The notes beneath the pieces are model-generated. The model saw nothing but the letters and a program-made list of their open reading frames with translations, was not told the origin of the DNA and did no database searches. Of a stretch of 64,000 bases of DNA, positions 30,476 through 40,470 are shown one piece after another. This stretch comes from Natronohydrobacter sp. (GTDB lineage: Bacteria > Pseudomonadota > Alphaproteobacteria > Rhodobacterales > Rhodobacteraceae), in contig JAUVXF010000001.1 of NCBI GenBank assembly GCA_030603695.1, positions 236,638-300,637 of the forward strand, given 5' to 3'. A program made the position numbers and the translations under genes. Numbering within the stretch: position 1 is the first letter of the stretch; every line of letters starts with the position of its first letter.

Positions 30476-32308
30476 TCAATACAGGGAGAACTGGATGTCT
30501 ACGTTGCAATCTGCCCCGGATTCGCGCAGCACCCAGATGTGATGCTGCCCTGTTCCCGCAACGCCCAATCGCAGGCGGGCATTTCCGTTCAGAAGGCTTA
30601 GATCGCGGTTATAGTGCCATTGCCCGAAAGCATCCCGAATTAACAAGGCTGAATTGCAGCTTTGGCCGGAATTGCCATCATCTGTTTGGATTTGCAGCCG
30701 CGAACTTGTTCCTGTGCGTCCCTGATCCACCCAGTTCAACACTGCTGTTGGCGCTTCATGCCCGAACCCCGCCTGAGTGCTGCTGAAGCCGTCACAGGTT
30801 CTGATATCTCTGGTTCCGCGTGCGCGCACCTGAAACCGCACACTCGAAAACCGCAGGCTATTTTGCAGCATGGTGTAGGCTGGCGCCGAAGATAGAATTT
30901 TCGGGCAGGCATTGTGCAGCGGGAATTCGGTTAAGGGGTCGCGGCCCAAAAAGGTGGCTGGGTCTGGCCTTGGGGTGTGAAATTGGTGCGGTTGCGTTAG
31001 CCGTTCGCCGATGATCGTGAAGTTTCGAATGCCAAAGGCTTCGTTCGAGATAGGTTCATCCAAATTGGCGGCAAAGCCGATGGTCATGTCGCTGGCCGGG
31101 CTAAGCACGTTGATATGCACCCGCCATACCTGCAATTCCATTCCATTATGCTCTGGCGCGCTGTTGGTGCGAAAAATCTCATACATATGGGTATGAAACT
31201 GGCCCTCTGACCGAAACGCCATTGTGTTGCGGTTTGTCTGGTAAAGCGCACTGGCAAACACAAAAAAGCTATCCAGCGAAATGGATTCGCCATTAATCTG
31301 GATCATCAGGACTTCGCCTTCCGGGCGTGCCCATTGTGATCTGTACCCATCCCAAGAGCCGATCACCAGCAAGTCAAATCCTATCTGCATGGATTGCAGG
31401 GCATGGGGGGATCGCGATCTGAAGGTGACAGGATTGTTCCGCGTCTCGCCACCGTAAGGGCCAAGAAAGCTGCCATTTCCGGTATTGGTAATGCGCCCGT
31501 TTGTCCAACCTGTCAGATCACCATTGCTGAAATCTGTATTAATCACATTAACATAAGGTGAGTCCGGCACAGGGGCAGGCGGCTCTTCTGGTTCTGTCGG
31601 GGCTTCTGGTTCGCCGACAGGTGGCACGGTTTCGAGCGGCGATTCAGGAAAGACATTATTGTCCAGTTCAAACCGGATGAAGGGTGAGAAACGGGGCCGC
31701 GTCACAGCCAGCGGCGTAAGCCGGACATTGTCCAGATAGGGCAGGCCCATCAAGCTTTTGAGCGGGCTGTTCCACAGCGCGAAGGTTTCCACCAGAATCA
31801 GCGCCTCTCCGGGCAGGATGGTGGGAATGCGGCGTTGCAGTTGTTCAATCGGGGCCTGATTTTCGGCGCTGCCAAAGCCTGTGCCGCCTTCTGCTGTGCC
31901 ACTGGTGCCCGAAATGGTGATAAGGGGCGCCAGGCCGCGCGTGCCATATGACCAGACGATCTGCGGCTCTCCGGTTTCTGCGTTCAGCATGACAGAGGAA
32001 ATCCGCAAGCGCGTTTCACGGCTGCGGGTGGTCAGGAAATCGAAGACATCATTCATGCCTTCCAGATAGGCCACGGTTATTTCATTGGTGTTGCGTGAAA
32101 TCAGATCGGCCACATGCAGCGCCGCCGTCTCGCCCTCCATCTTGGCGCGAAAGGCGTCTTGAAAGATTGTCATCCCCAGATAGGCCCAAATCAGAAGCGG
32201 AAGCGCAAAGACCAATTCCAGGCTGAGTGATGCGCGCATGTCGCGCAGATAGCTGCGCATTGCGCGCAAAAGGCATGTGGAATGTTGCGCAAAGCCCATC
32301 ATGTTCAC
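30476..32308 (-). CDS. TadE-like pilus/pseudopilin protein with a large C-terminal domain
   Basis: N-terminal MRASLSLELVFALPLLIWAYLGMTIFQDAFRAK (TadE-like TM); Pro/Glu-rich linker; ~380 aa C-terminal region NTDFSNGDLTGWTNGRITN... Confidence 0.75.
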   Translation of the reverse strand: MNMMGFAQHSTCLLRAMRSYLRDMRASLSLELVFALPLLIWAYLGMTIFQDAFRAKMEGETAALHVADLISRNTNEITVAYLEGMNDVFDFLTTRSRETRLRISSVMLNAETGEPQIVWSYGTRGLAPLITISGTSGTAEGGTGFGSAENQAPIEQLQRRIPTILPGEALILVETFALWNSPLKSLMGLPYLDNVRLTPLAVTRPRFSPFIRFELDNNVFPESPLETVPPVGEPEAPTEPEEPPAPVPDSPYVNVINTDFSNGDLTGWTNGRITNTGNGSFLGPYGGETRNNPVTFRSRSPHALQSMQIGFDLLVIGSWDGYRSQWARPEGEVLMIQINGESISLDSFFVFASALYQTNRNTMAFRSEGQFHTHMYEIFRTNSAPEHNGMELQVWRVHINVLSPASDMTIGFAANLDEPISNEAFGIRNFTIIGERLTQPHQFHTPRPDPATFLGRDPLTEFPLHNACPKILSSAPAYTMLQNSLRFSSVRFQVRARGTRDIRTCDGFSSTQAGFGHEAPTAVLNWVDQGRTGTSSRLQIQTDDGNSGQSCNSALLIRDAFGQWHYNRDLSLLNGNARLRLGVAGTGQHHIWVLRESGADCNVDIQFSLY

Positions 32309-32880
32309 CTTGGTTCATTCACAAAGACGCTGGAAACGTTCAGGATGTAATTTCCCGTCGGGTTTACGGGTAAGGCCAGTGCCGTTCCCGTCCAGCGGAT
32401 GAAGGGTTCCACCGTCACACAGACGCGCACCATCATGAGTTCTTGTGCCATGCCGCCCGCGCCGGGGTTGAAGGTCAGGGCCGGGGTGATCTCATTCTCA
32501 TCTCTGACACAGTTTGAACGCCGCTCCAGCCCGCTGAAACTTGTGGTATCTACCGGGCGCATTTCCACTGTGATATTGCCAAGGCAATTGCCCAGCATCG
32601 CGGCGCGTTCGCAAATCAGCGCTGACATGCGGTCATTCTGATTGACGCGGCCAAGGCGCACGTCGCGCACTGTCTGCTCTACCGCGCGGTGCAAAAAGAC
32701 ATGGCGCAACTGCGTGATCCCGGCATCTACACTAAGCAGGAAGATAGAGAGCAGGAATGGCACGATGATGACGAATTCCACTGTGGAAGAGCCGTCTGTC
32801 GCGCGCCAGAACCGCGCGCCATATGGTGAGGCGCGCCAGAACCGCGCACCCCGTTTCTGGCATGCCGCCCCCCTGATCAT
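32305..32880 (-). CDS. TadE family pilus assembly protein
   Basis: DGSSTVEFVIIVPFLLSIFLLSVDAGITQLRHVFLHRAVEQTVRDVR; overlaps neighbours on both sides (ATGA). Confidence 0.8.
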   Translation of the reverse strand: MIRGAACQKRGARFWRASPYGARFWRATDGSSTVEFVIIVPFLLSIFLLSVDAGITQLRHVFLHRAVEQTVRDVRLGRVNQNDRMSALICERAAMLGNCLGNITVEMRPVDTTSFSGLERRSNCVRDENEITPALTFNPGAGGMAQELMMVRVCVTVEPFIRWTGTALALPVNPTGNYILNVSSVFVNEPR

Positions 32881-34166
32881 TGTGTCAACCTGAGCGCTTG
32901 TGATTGCATATGTGTTGCAATCTGGCGAAAGGCATTCACCAACTCTCTCCCCGAACTGTTGAAGAAGTAAGACGGCGCAGAGGCGCAAGCTTGCATAAGG
33001 GCGACACCTTCGGGCGGCGCCTCGAACGCGACTGAATAGATCGTTATATTCTGTGCTTTCAGGGCATTGCAGCTTGCGATTGTATCGGCATCCTGAATCT
33101 CCAGCGTGGGTTTTCTGTTCGCCTGCGGTTCATGGTCGCCATGACAACAATTGCGGCCATCTGTCATAAGAATCATGGCGCGGTATTTTGAGGGCGCGTT
33201 CCAATCCAGCGGCCGCTGGGCAAAGACGGGAGACACTTCATTCGCGTTTATCAGGTGTTCGATTATGGGGCGAATTGTCGGATCAAAGAACAAACCCCCG
33301 ACACGCACGCCAAGATCGATAGAGGTGGTTCCGAAAGGTGCAAGTGCATCGGTAATGGCCAAAGCCCGATTCAGATCATTGATGTAGGGCCGCACGGGGG
33401 CGTGATCCAGCGGATACACGCAATTGCGCCGGAACATTGGTGCATTGATACTGTCTGTCACCGTTCCCCAGTCGCGGAAATCCACGCAATAGGCATTCGT
33501 CAGATTACCAGATGGCGGATTATCCAGATTGTTGAACAGGCTTAGTGTGCCTGCTGGCATGACAACCTCTGTGCTGTAGGGCACAAATGTTATGGCAACG
33601 CGGCCATCGGTGTTACCTTCAAGCATGTTGGTCACAAAATCGCGCGTGGCGGCGCGCAAGTTGATGATCCGCGATTGGGGATCGCCCATAGAGCCGGACA
33701 AATCCAGCACCATCACGATCTCAAAGTTGATTTGCGCCAAAGCCTCGCTTGCGCCGGCAGAGACCTGCATGGGCAAAGAGTCGATCCCGCTCAAGCGCAT
33801 GAAGATTGTGCGAATGTTTGTTTCTGGCCTGACGATCACTTCGCGCGCGCCACCAACAGTCCTGACGGTGATCGCGCCGTCCCTGTCCAGCAGGTGTTCC
33901 AGCCCCTCTGCGGCGAAGTAAGAGCGCACAATCGCTTCCGGGCTGGGGTTGGCGGGGTTGTCACGCATCATGGCAGCGGCCAGAGCCGCGCGATCGGCCA
34001 CGCCCTGTAGGCGCGCGCGCTCGCTTTCATAGCGCATCATATCCACGGCCAGACCTGCCACCATCAGCATGGCCACAAACATAAAGACGGCCAGAACAGT
34101 AACACTTCCCTGTTCGCTGCGCATGGTGTTGCGCGAAAACAAGACCCGTCGTGCACAGATGCGCAT
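32877..34166 (-). CDS. TadG-like protein with N-terminal TM and VWA domain
   Basis: SEQGSVTVLAVFMFVAMLMVAGLAVDMMRYE; VMVLDLSGSMGDPQSRI (MIDAS-type DxSxS); MTDGRNCCHGD. Confidence 0.85.
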   Translation of the reverse strand: MRICARRVLFSRNTMRSEQGSVTVLAVFMFVAMLMVAGLAVDMMRYESERARLQGVADRAALAAAMMRDNPANPSPEAIVRSYFAAEGLEHLLDRDGAITVRTVGGAREVIVRPETNIRTIFMRLSGIDSLPMQVSAGASEALAQINFEIVMVLDLSGSMGDPQSRIINLRAATRDFVTNMLEGNTDGRVAITFVPYSTEVVMPAGTLSLFNNLDNPPSGNLTNAYCVDFRDWGTVTDSINAPMFRRNCVYPLDHAPVRPYINDLNRALAITDALAPFGTTSIDLGVRVGGLFFDPTIRPIIEHLINANEVSPVFAQRPLDWNAPSKYRAMILMTDGRNCCHGDHEPQANRKPTLEIQDADTIASCNALKAQNITIYSVAFEAPPEGVALMQACASAPSYFFNSSGRELVNAFRQIATHMQSQALRLTQ

Positions 34167-34475
34167 GTAAATAACCTTGTCGCCGCAAAGGGTATGCGAA
34201 AAATGTTTCAATCAACTAACTGCACCGATGCGTTGCCGCATCGGATTGCCGCAGGTTTCCATCAACAAGGTTACTATGAGGTATATGTGGCTGATTTGAG
34301 GCAGCTTGCCCGCCAATTATGTCGATTTCGTGGAAATCTGGCGCGGGCCTTGGCGACTGTTCCAGCGCGGGGTGTTATGCGGCTGAGGTAACGGCAATTG
34401 GTGCGCATGCGGAAACAGACCGCCACCCCGCGCGCCGTGGTTTTGCCGCAAAGCCCGGCACCAGCACGGGGGCGG

Positions 34476-35324
34476 CTATTCGCCCGCGCGGGGCAGGCGG
34501 GGCAGGGCATAGGGCACGCGCGCGCGGTATGCGGCAAAGCGCGGCCCATAGCGTGCGGCAAAGCGGCGTTCTTTCAGGCGCGGGGCCAGCAGGCAATAGG
34601 CGGTGTAGCAGGTGGCAAGAAGCAATTGGTCGGGTGTCCAGACAGGCACTGTCCATAATGTCAGGGCAAAGGCTACATAGATGGGCTGGCGGATAAGCCG
34701 GAACAGGCCGCGCGTGGGCATATCGGGAAAGCGCGGCGCAATCCGCGCCATGACCGACATCCAGCCCAAAGCACCCGATTGCACTTCGGCCCCGGCATCA
34801 AAACTGGCTTTCAGCAGCACCAGCCATGCGCCCGCATAGGCCATGCAGGTCACGGCCAGCGCCCAGCCTTCGGCCCGCCACCAGACAATGCCTGACGGTG
34901 TCCAAAGTGAAAAAAGCGCCAGCAATTGCGCAGAGGCGATGAGCGCATAAGTGGTGGTTGCCAGCGCCGCCCCATGCGGGCCGGGCACAAGCCGCGCCAG
35001 CACCCGGCCCCCGCGCGCTGTCAGAAACAGCGAATGCGCCAGCGGGAATTGCACAATAAGCGCCAGATTGGCAGCCCAGGCCCAGGGTTGCGGCACGCGG
35101 CCAAAGCTTTCGCTGAGGCCAAAGAACATGGCCATAATCATGGCCAGCACCGCCGCGGCAAAAACCAGATGCGTGGCCACCCCCAGCGACAGGGCCAGCG
35201 CAATGCGCCCTGCCCCTGCGGGCGGGCGCATTGCCGCGCGGATCAGGCGCAACAGCCCGGCAAAACGCGGATCATCCCCGGCCTGCGCCAGATAGTGTGA
35301 CAGTGATGGGCGTGGCACAGGCAA
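34476..35324 (-). CDS. NnrU/isoprenylcysteine-methyltransferase-like membrane protein
   Basis: Multi-TM; GLFRLIRQPIYVAFALTLWTVP; ERRFAARYGPRFAAYRARVP. Confidence 0.75.
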   Translation of the reverse strand: MPVPRPSLSHYLAQAGDDPRFAGLLRLIRAAMRPPAGAGRIALALSLGVATHLVFAAAVLAMIMAMFFGLSESFGRVPQPWAWAANLALIVQFPLAHSLFLTARGGRVLARLVPGPHGAALATTTYALIASAQLLALFSLWTPSGIVWWRAEGWALAVTCMAYAGAWLVLLKASFDAGAEVQSGALGWMSVMARIAPRFPDMPTRGLFRLIRQPIYVAFALTLWTVPVWTPDQLLLATCYTAYCLLAPRLKERRFAARYGPRFAAYRARVPYALPRLPRAGE

Positions 35325-35397
35325 ACCCCTTGCAAACCTGCGCCAGACCTATGCCCCCTTGCGCGCGCGTCAAATGCGACAATGCGCGCGGCACCTG

Positions 35398-37884
35398 TCA
35401 GCCATCCTTGCGGATGGTGGTGTTTTTCGGGTCATAGGGGCTGTCACATGTCACAACCGCATCCCAAAGCTGGTCGAGCATCCGCACTTTCAGCCGCGTC
35501 CCCTCTGCCGCCAGATCGGGGCGCAGATAGCCCATGCCGATGGATTTGCCAAAGGCCACGGAATAGCCCCCCGATGTCAGCCGCCCCACTTTGGTATCGC
35601 CCAGATACAGCGCCTCGCGCCCCCAGGGATCGGCATCTTCCGGCCCGTCTATCAGCAGGGTGCAGCATTTGGCGCGAAGGCCTGTCGCGGCCATCGCCGC
35701 CTTGCCGTGGAACGCTTTGGACATATCCACAAAGCGGGGCAAATCCGCTTCCAGCGGGGTGGCATCGCGGCCCAATTCATTGCCAAAGGCGCGGTAGGAT
35801 TTTTCCTGCCGCAACCAGTTTTGCGCGCGTGCGCCCACCAGTTTCAGCCCGATATCTTCGCCAGCGGCCATAAGCTGATCAAAGAGGTAATTTTGCATCT
35901 CTATCGGGTGGTGCAATTCCCAGCCCAATTCGCCGGTATAGGCCACACGCGCCGCCCGCACCGGGCACATGCCCAATTCAATGTTGCGCAGCGACAGCCA
36001 TGGAAAGCGCGCATTGGACAGCACGGTTTCGGGTGCGGCATCTTTCACCAGCCGCCCCAGAAGATCGCGCGATTTCGGGCCTGCAACTGCAAAAACACCC
36101 CATTGCGTGGTCACATCATGAATATCGATCCAGCCGAATTCGGCCATCTTGTCCTCGGCGGCTTTGCGCAGGTAATCGCCGTCATATTCTGTCCATGCGC
36201 CTGCTGAAATCAGGTAATATTCCTGCTCTGCCAGCCGCATGATGGTGTATTCGCTGCGCACTGTGCCGGTGGCGGTTAGCGCATATGTCAGGTTTAACCG
36301 GCCCTGCGCGGGCAGTTTGTTGCAGGTGAACCAATCCAGAAACGCAGTGGCGCCGGGGCCGCGCACAAGGTGCTTGGTAAAGGCCGTGGCATCTATCAGG
36401 CCCACGCCCTCGCGGATGGCGCGCGCCTCTTGCACGGCATGAGGCCACCAGCCGCCGCGCCGGAAACTGCGCGCGGCGTGATCGTCAAAGCCTTGGGGGG
36501 CGTAGTAATTGGGCCGCTCCCATCCATTCACCTGCCCGAATTGCGCGCCACGCGCTTTCACGCGGTCATAACAGGGCGCGGTGCGCAGGGGGCGGCAGGC
36601 TTCGCGTTCCTCGTCGGGGTGGTGCAGGATAAAGACATGCTCATAACATTCTTCATTCTTGCGCGCGGCATATTCGGTGGTCATCCAGCGGCCATAGCGC
36701 TTGGGGTCTAGGGCGGCCATGTCAATCTCGGCCTCTCCCGCGACCATCATTTGCGCAAGGTAATGGCCCGTGCCCCCGGCGGCGGTAATGCCAAAGCTGA
36801 ACCCTTCGGCCAGCCACATATTGCGCAGGCCCGGTGCAGGGCCAACCAGCGGGTTGCCATCGGGGGTATAGCAGATCGGGCCGTTGTAATCATCTTTCAG
36901 ACCCACTGTTTCCGAACTGGGAATACGGTGGATCATGGACATATATTCTTCCTCAATGCGCTCCAGATCCAGCGGGAAGAGATCCGCGCGGAAGCTTTGG
37001 GGCACATCATAGAGGAAACGGGCGGGCGCATTGCGCTCATACGGCCCCAGAATCCAGCCGCCGCGTTCTTCGCGGACATACCATTTGGCATCGGCATCGC
37101 GCAAAACAGGGTGTTCGGGCTGGGTTTTGCGATACTCTACCAGCGCGGGGTCTGGTTCTGTGACGATATACTGATGCTCTACGGGAATTGCAGGGATTTT
37201 GAGGCCCAATAGCCGTGCGGTGCGCTGGGCATGGTTGCCTGTGGCGGTGACAACATGCTCTGCCACAATCTCGAAACGATCCTCCGAGGGGACAAGATTA
37301 CCGCCCTTTTCGTCCATCCGGGTGCAAGACACGATCCATTCCGCGCCTGTCCAGCGATAGCCATCCACCTGCACCCGGCGCAGGATTTCCGCGCCATGCC
37401 GGCGCGCGCCCTTGGCCATGGCCTGTGTCACATCGGCGGGGTTTATATAGCCATCGGTGGGGTGATACAGCGCGCCAACCAGATCTTCGGTGCGCACCAA
37501 GGGCCAGCGGTCTTTGATCTGGGCAGGCGAGAGCCATTCGTAGGGGATGCCCACGGCCTCTGCCGTGGTGGCATAGAGCCTATATTCATCCATGCGCGCC
37601 TGAGTTTGCGCCATGCGCAGATTGCCCACCACCGAAAACCCAGCATTCAGGCCGGTTTCCGCTTCCAGCGTCTTGTAAAATTTCACGCTGTAATCATGGA
37701 TATGGCTGGTGGCGTAGCCCATGTTGAACAAGGGCAGCAGGCCAGCGGCATGCCATGTGGAACCCGATGTCAGTTCATCGCGTTCCAGAAGCATGGTATC
37801 CCATCCGGCTTTGGCCAGATGATAGGCCACAGAGGCGCCCACGGCCCCGCCGCCCACAACCAGCGCTTTGACATGAGTTTTCAT
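35398..37884 (-). CDS. FAD-dependent oxidoreductase, dimethylglycine/sarcosine dehydrogenase-like with GcvT C-terminal domain
   Basis: MKTHVKALVVGGGAVGASVAYHLAKAGWDTMLLERDELTSGSTWHAAGLLP; C-terminal LGWELHHPIEMQNYLFDQLMAAGEDIGLKLVGARAQNWLRQEKSYRAFG. Confidence 0.92.
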   Translation of the reverse strand: MKTHVKALVVGGGAVGASVAYHLAKAGWDTMLLERDELTSGSTWHAAGLLPLFNMGYATSHIHDYSVKFYKTLEAETGLNAGFSVVGNLRMAQTQARMDEYRLYATTAEAVGIPYEWLSPAQIKDRWPLVRTEDLVGALYHPTDGYINPADVTQAMAKGARRHGAEILRRVQVDGYRWTGAEWIVSCTRMDEKGGNLVPSEDRFEIVAEHVVTATGNHAQRTARLLGLKIPAIPVEHQYIVTEPDPALVEYRKTQPEHPVLRDADAKWYVREERGGWILGPYERNAPARFLYDVPQSFRADLFPLDLERIEEEYMSMIHRIPSSETVGLKDDYNGPICYTPDGNPLVGPAPGLRNMWLAEGFSFGITAAGGTGHYLAQMMVAGEAEIDMAALDPKRYGRWMTTEYAARKNEECYEHVFILHHPDEEREACRPLRTAPCYDRVKARGAQFGQVNGWERPNYYAPQGFDDHAARSFRRGGWWPHAVQEARAIREGVGLIDATAFTKHLVRGPGATAFLDWFTCNKLPAQGRLNLTYALTATGTVRSEYTIMRLAEQEYYLISAGAWTEYDGDYLRKAAEDKMAEFGWIDIHDVTTQWGVFAVAGPKSRDLLGRLVKDAAPETVLSNARFPWLSLRNIELGMCPVRAARVAYTGELGWELHHPIEMQNYLFDQLMAAGEDIGLKLVGARAQNWLRQEKSYRAFGNELGRDATPLEADLPRFVDMSKAFHGKAAMAATGLRAKCCTLLIDGPEDADPWGREALYLGDTKVGRLTSGGYSVAFGKSIGMGYLRPDLAAEGTRLKVRMLDQLWDAVVTCDSPYDPKNTTIRKDG

Positions 37885-37993
37885 CGGCACGACTCCGGCA
37901 CAAGGGTTTTGCGCCCAGATTGCAAATTCTGCGCGGTGATGGACAAGCCTGCACGACATGCGACAGCAGAAAAACGACAAAGCGTTGCGCCTG

Positions 37994-38078
37994 CCCCCTT
38001 GCGCCTCCCGGCGTGCCCGCCCACCCCCCCTCGCGGCGCGCTGCGCGCGCCGCTTGCCCGCCGGGAGGCGCAAGGGGG
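37994..38078. terminator. Large perfect inverted repeat in an intergenic gap
   Basis: CCCCCTTGCGCCTCCCGGCG (37994-38013) / CGCCGGGAGGCGCAAGGGGG (38059-38078), 20-bp arms, with an internal GC-rich hairpin. Confidence 0.65.
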
Positions 38079-38082
38079 CGTG

Positions 38083-40470
38083 TTACCGTTCCAGCGCGAA
38101 GACCCGCAACAAAGCCTGTGGCCCCTGCCGCCACAGCCGCAGCGCGGGCAGGGCAGCCGCGGCAAGCACCGCCAGCATGGCCCACAGCCCCAGCCGCGCC
38201 CAATCTGCCGGAAAAGCCTGCAAGGGCAGCCGCCAGCCAAAAGCCTGCACATTGATCACCGCCAGCAGCACTTGCGCCAGTGCCAGCCCCACAGGCAGCG
38301 CCAGCACCATGACCAGCGCCCCCAGCACCAATGCGCGCGCCAGTTCCAGCCCTGCCAGTTGGCGCGGTGTCAGCCCCAAGGCCCAAAGCGGCGCAAGCTG
38401 CACCAGCCGCATGCCCGCCAGCGTGCTGAGCGCTGCAAAAAGGGCCAGCGCGGCCACGGCCAGCGTGAGGATATTCAGCGCGCCTGTAATCAGAAACGTG
38501 CGCTCGAATATCGCCAGTGACAGCGCCTTGGCCTGTGCCTGATCGGTGATTTGGCCAAGGGGAAGGCCAAATTCATCTTGCAGCGCGTCAATCAGCGCGG
38601 GCGCATCTGCCGTGCGGATGGCGAATTGGCGGATGGGTGTTTCTGGATAGGCGCGGGCGAATATCTCTTGCCCCAGCACCGCTTGGGCCAACGGGTTGCC
38701 ATAATCGGGATAGGCGCCAAGCACAGGCAGCGCCCCCAGCCCCGGCACATCCAGCCATGAGGCGCCCGGTTGCAGCCCGGCGCGGCGGTAGAGCTGTTCG
38801 TTCACCAGCACCCCGTCGCCTGCGGCCAGCCGGTTCCAGACATCGGGCACAGGCGCGATCAGGGGCCAGTTGTCGCGGAAGGTGGCATGGTCTTTCATCG
38901 CGTAAATCTGGGCGGGCTGGCCTGCAAGCGTGGCATCCACGCGCTGCATGGGCAGGACGGCTTGGGCGCGCGGGGTCAGAAACTCTTGCAGGGCCAGCGC
39001 CTCTGATTGGCTGCGCGGCAGGACATTCACCTCTGCCACCAGCCGCAAATCCAGCCATGTGATGAAGGTGGCGCGAAAGCTGGCCACCATCGTGCCCACC
39101 CCGATATTGGCGGAAAGTGCGAGCATCAGCGCCATCATGGCCAATGACAGGCGTGGCAGGCTCTGGCGGCTATCGGCCCAGAACCACTGCGCCACTGGCC
39201 CGCGCGCCAGCCGCTCTGACATGCGCAGCGCCAGTGACAGCAGCATTGGCACGGCCAGCGCAGCGGCCAGCAAGACACAGGCCAATAGCCCGAACCCCGC
39301 CACCAGCCCAGACCCCATGGCCCATAGCCCCACCGCCCCGGCGGCAAAGCCCAAGCCTGCCAGCCCTTGCCCGCGCAGCGCGGCTTGCGAGGCCAGCGCC
39401 CAGGCACGGGGCTGGGCCGGGGCAAGGGCCGGCATATGCCACAGCCGCCACAGCGCCTGCCCGCCCGCAAGCGCGGTGCCTGCCAGTGTCATCCCCATGC
39501 CCGCCAGCGCCCATAGGGGATCAAACTGCAACGCACCGGGCACAGGTGCGCCATAAAGCCCGCGCAGGGTAAGGGCCACATCGGGCAGCAGGGCAGCGGC
39601 CAGCGCATAGCCCAAGCCCAAGCCCAGTGCCCCCGCAAACAGGGCAAAGACCGCCATCTCTGCTGCAAGGCAGGCTGTCAGATGGCGCAGGGGCAGGCCA
39701 AGGGCGCGCAGGGTGCGAAACATGGCGCGGCGCTGCTCGAATGCCAGCCCGACTGCGGAATGGACAATGAACAGCCCCACGGCAAAGGCCAGAAGGCCAA
39801 AGGCGGTAAGGTTGAGGTGGAAACTGTCGGTCAGCCCTGCCAGATCGGCCCCCTCTCCGGGGGCAACCAGCCGCAGATTGGGGGCCAGCGCCACCAGCGG
39901 CGGGGCCGTTGGGGGCAGTGGGCCAGACAGGGCCAGCCGGGTGATCTGCCCGTCTGCCTGCAACAGGGCCTGCACTGTGGCAATATCGGCCAGCACCACG
40001 CCCACAGGCACGGCTTGCGCGGGGCGCAGGGACATGTCTGCCGCGCCGATGTCTTGTAGTGTCTGAGGATGGGCATAGCCAAGCCCGCCAAAAAACCCGC
40101 CCAGATCGGAGGCGGCCAAGGCGGGGCCAGCGGCGGCGGGGGCGGAAAACGGATCTATCCCCAGCAGGGTGACGCGCGCTGCCCCAATCTGCGCGCGCCC
40201 TTCCAGCACTGGCGAGACGGGCCAGCCCGCCCGGCGCAGCGCCACGAATTGCGCGGGCGCAATCTGGCCGCTTGGGTGTTCCAGATGCGCTGTGCCGCCA
40301 TCTGCAAGCAGCCCCTCTGCCGTGGCATAGGCCGCGCGCGCTTCGGCATTCAGCGCCTGCACCCCAGACCAAAGCGCGGTGGCCAGTGCAAGCCCTGTCA
40401 GCAACATGACCAGTTGCAAGGGGCTGCGCAGCCAATGCGACAGCAGCGCCGCAAGGGTGGTGCGGATCAT
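38083..40470 (-). CDS. ABC transporter permease (FtsX/LolC-like, duplicated)
   Basis: 795 aa, two FtsX-like TM clusters (FSIGLFIVHSAVGLAFEQRRAMFRTLRALGLPL-type segment). Confidence 0.88.
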   Translation of the reverse strand: MIRTTLAALLSHWLRSPLQLVMLLTGLALATALWSGVQALNAEARAAYATAEGLLADGGTAHLEHPSGQIAPAQFVALRRAGWPVSPVLEGRAQIGAARVTLLGIDPFSAPAAAGPALAASDLGGFFGGLGYAHPQTLQDIGAADMSLRPAQAVPVGVVLADIATVQALLQADGQITRLALSGPLPPTAPPLVALAPNLRLVAPGEGADLAGLTDSFHLNLTAFGLLAFAVGLFIVHSAVGLAFEQRRAMFRTLRALGLPLRHLTACLAAEMAVFALFAGALGLGLGYALAAALLPDVALTLRGLYGAPVPGALQFDPLWALAGMGMTLAGTALAGGQALWRLWHMPALAPAQPRAWALASQAALRGQGLAGLGFAAGAVGLWAMGSGLVAGFGLLACVLLAAALAVPMLLSLALRMSERLARGPVAQWFWADSRQSLPRLSLAMMALMLALSANIGVGTMVASFRATFITWLDLRLVAEVNVLPRSQSEALALQEFLTPRAQAVLPMQRVDATLAGQPAQIYAMKDHATFRDNWPLIAPVPDVWNRLAAGDGVLVNEQLYRRAGLQPGASWLDVPGLGALPVLGAYPDYGNPLAQAVLGQEIFARAYPETPIRQFAIRTADAPALIDALQDEFGLPLGQITDQAQAKALSLAIFERTFLITGALNILTLAVAALALFAALSTLAGMRLVQLAPLWALGLTPRQLAGLELARALVLGALVMVLALPVGLALAQVLLAVINVQAFGWRLPLQAFPADWARLGLWAMLAVLAAAALPALRLWRQGPQALLRVFALER

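Noticed and set aside
34225-34244. Small perfect hairpin CCGATGCG-ttgc-CGCATCGG upstream of the VWA gene
   Set aside because: Only an 8-bp stem, which is expected fairly often by chance in GC-rich DNA; no supporting context.
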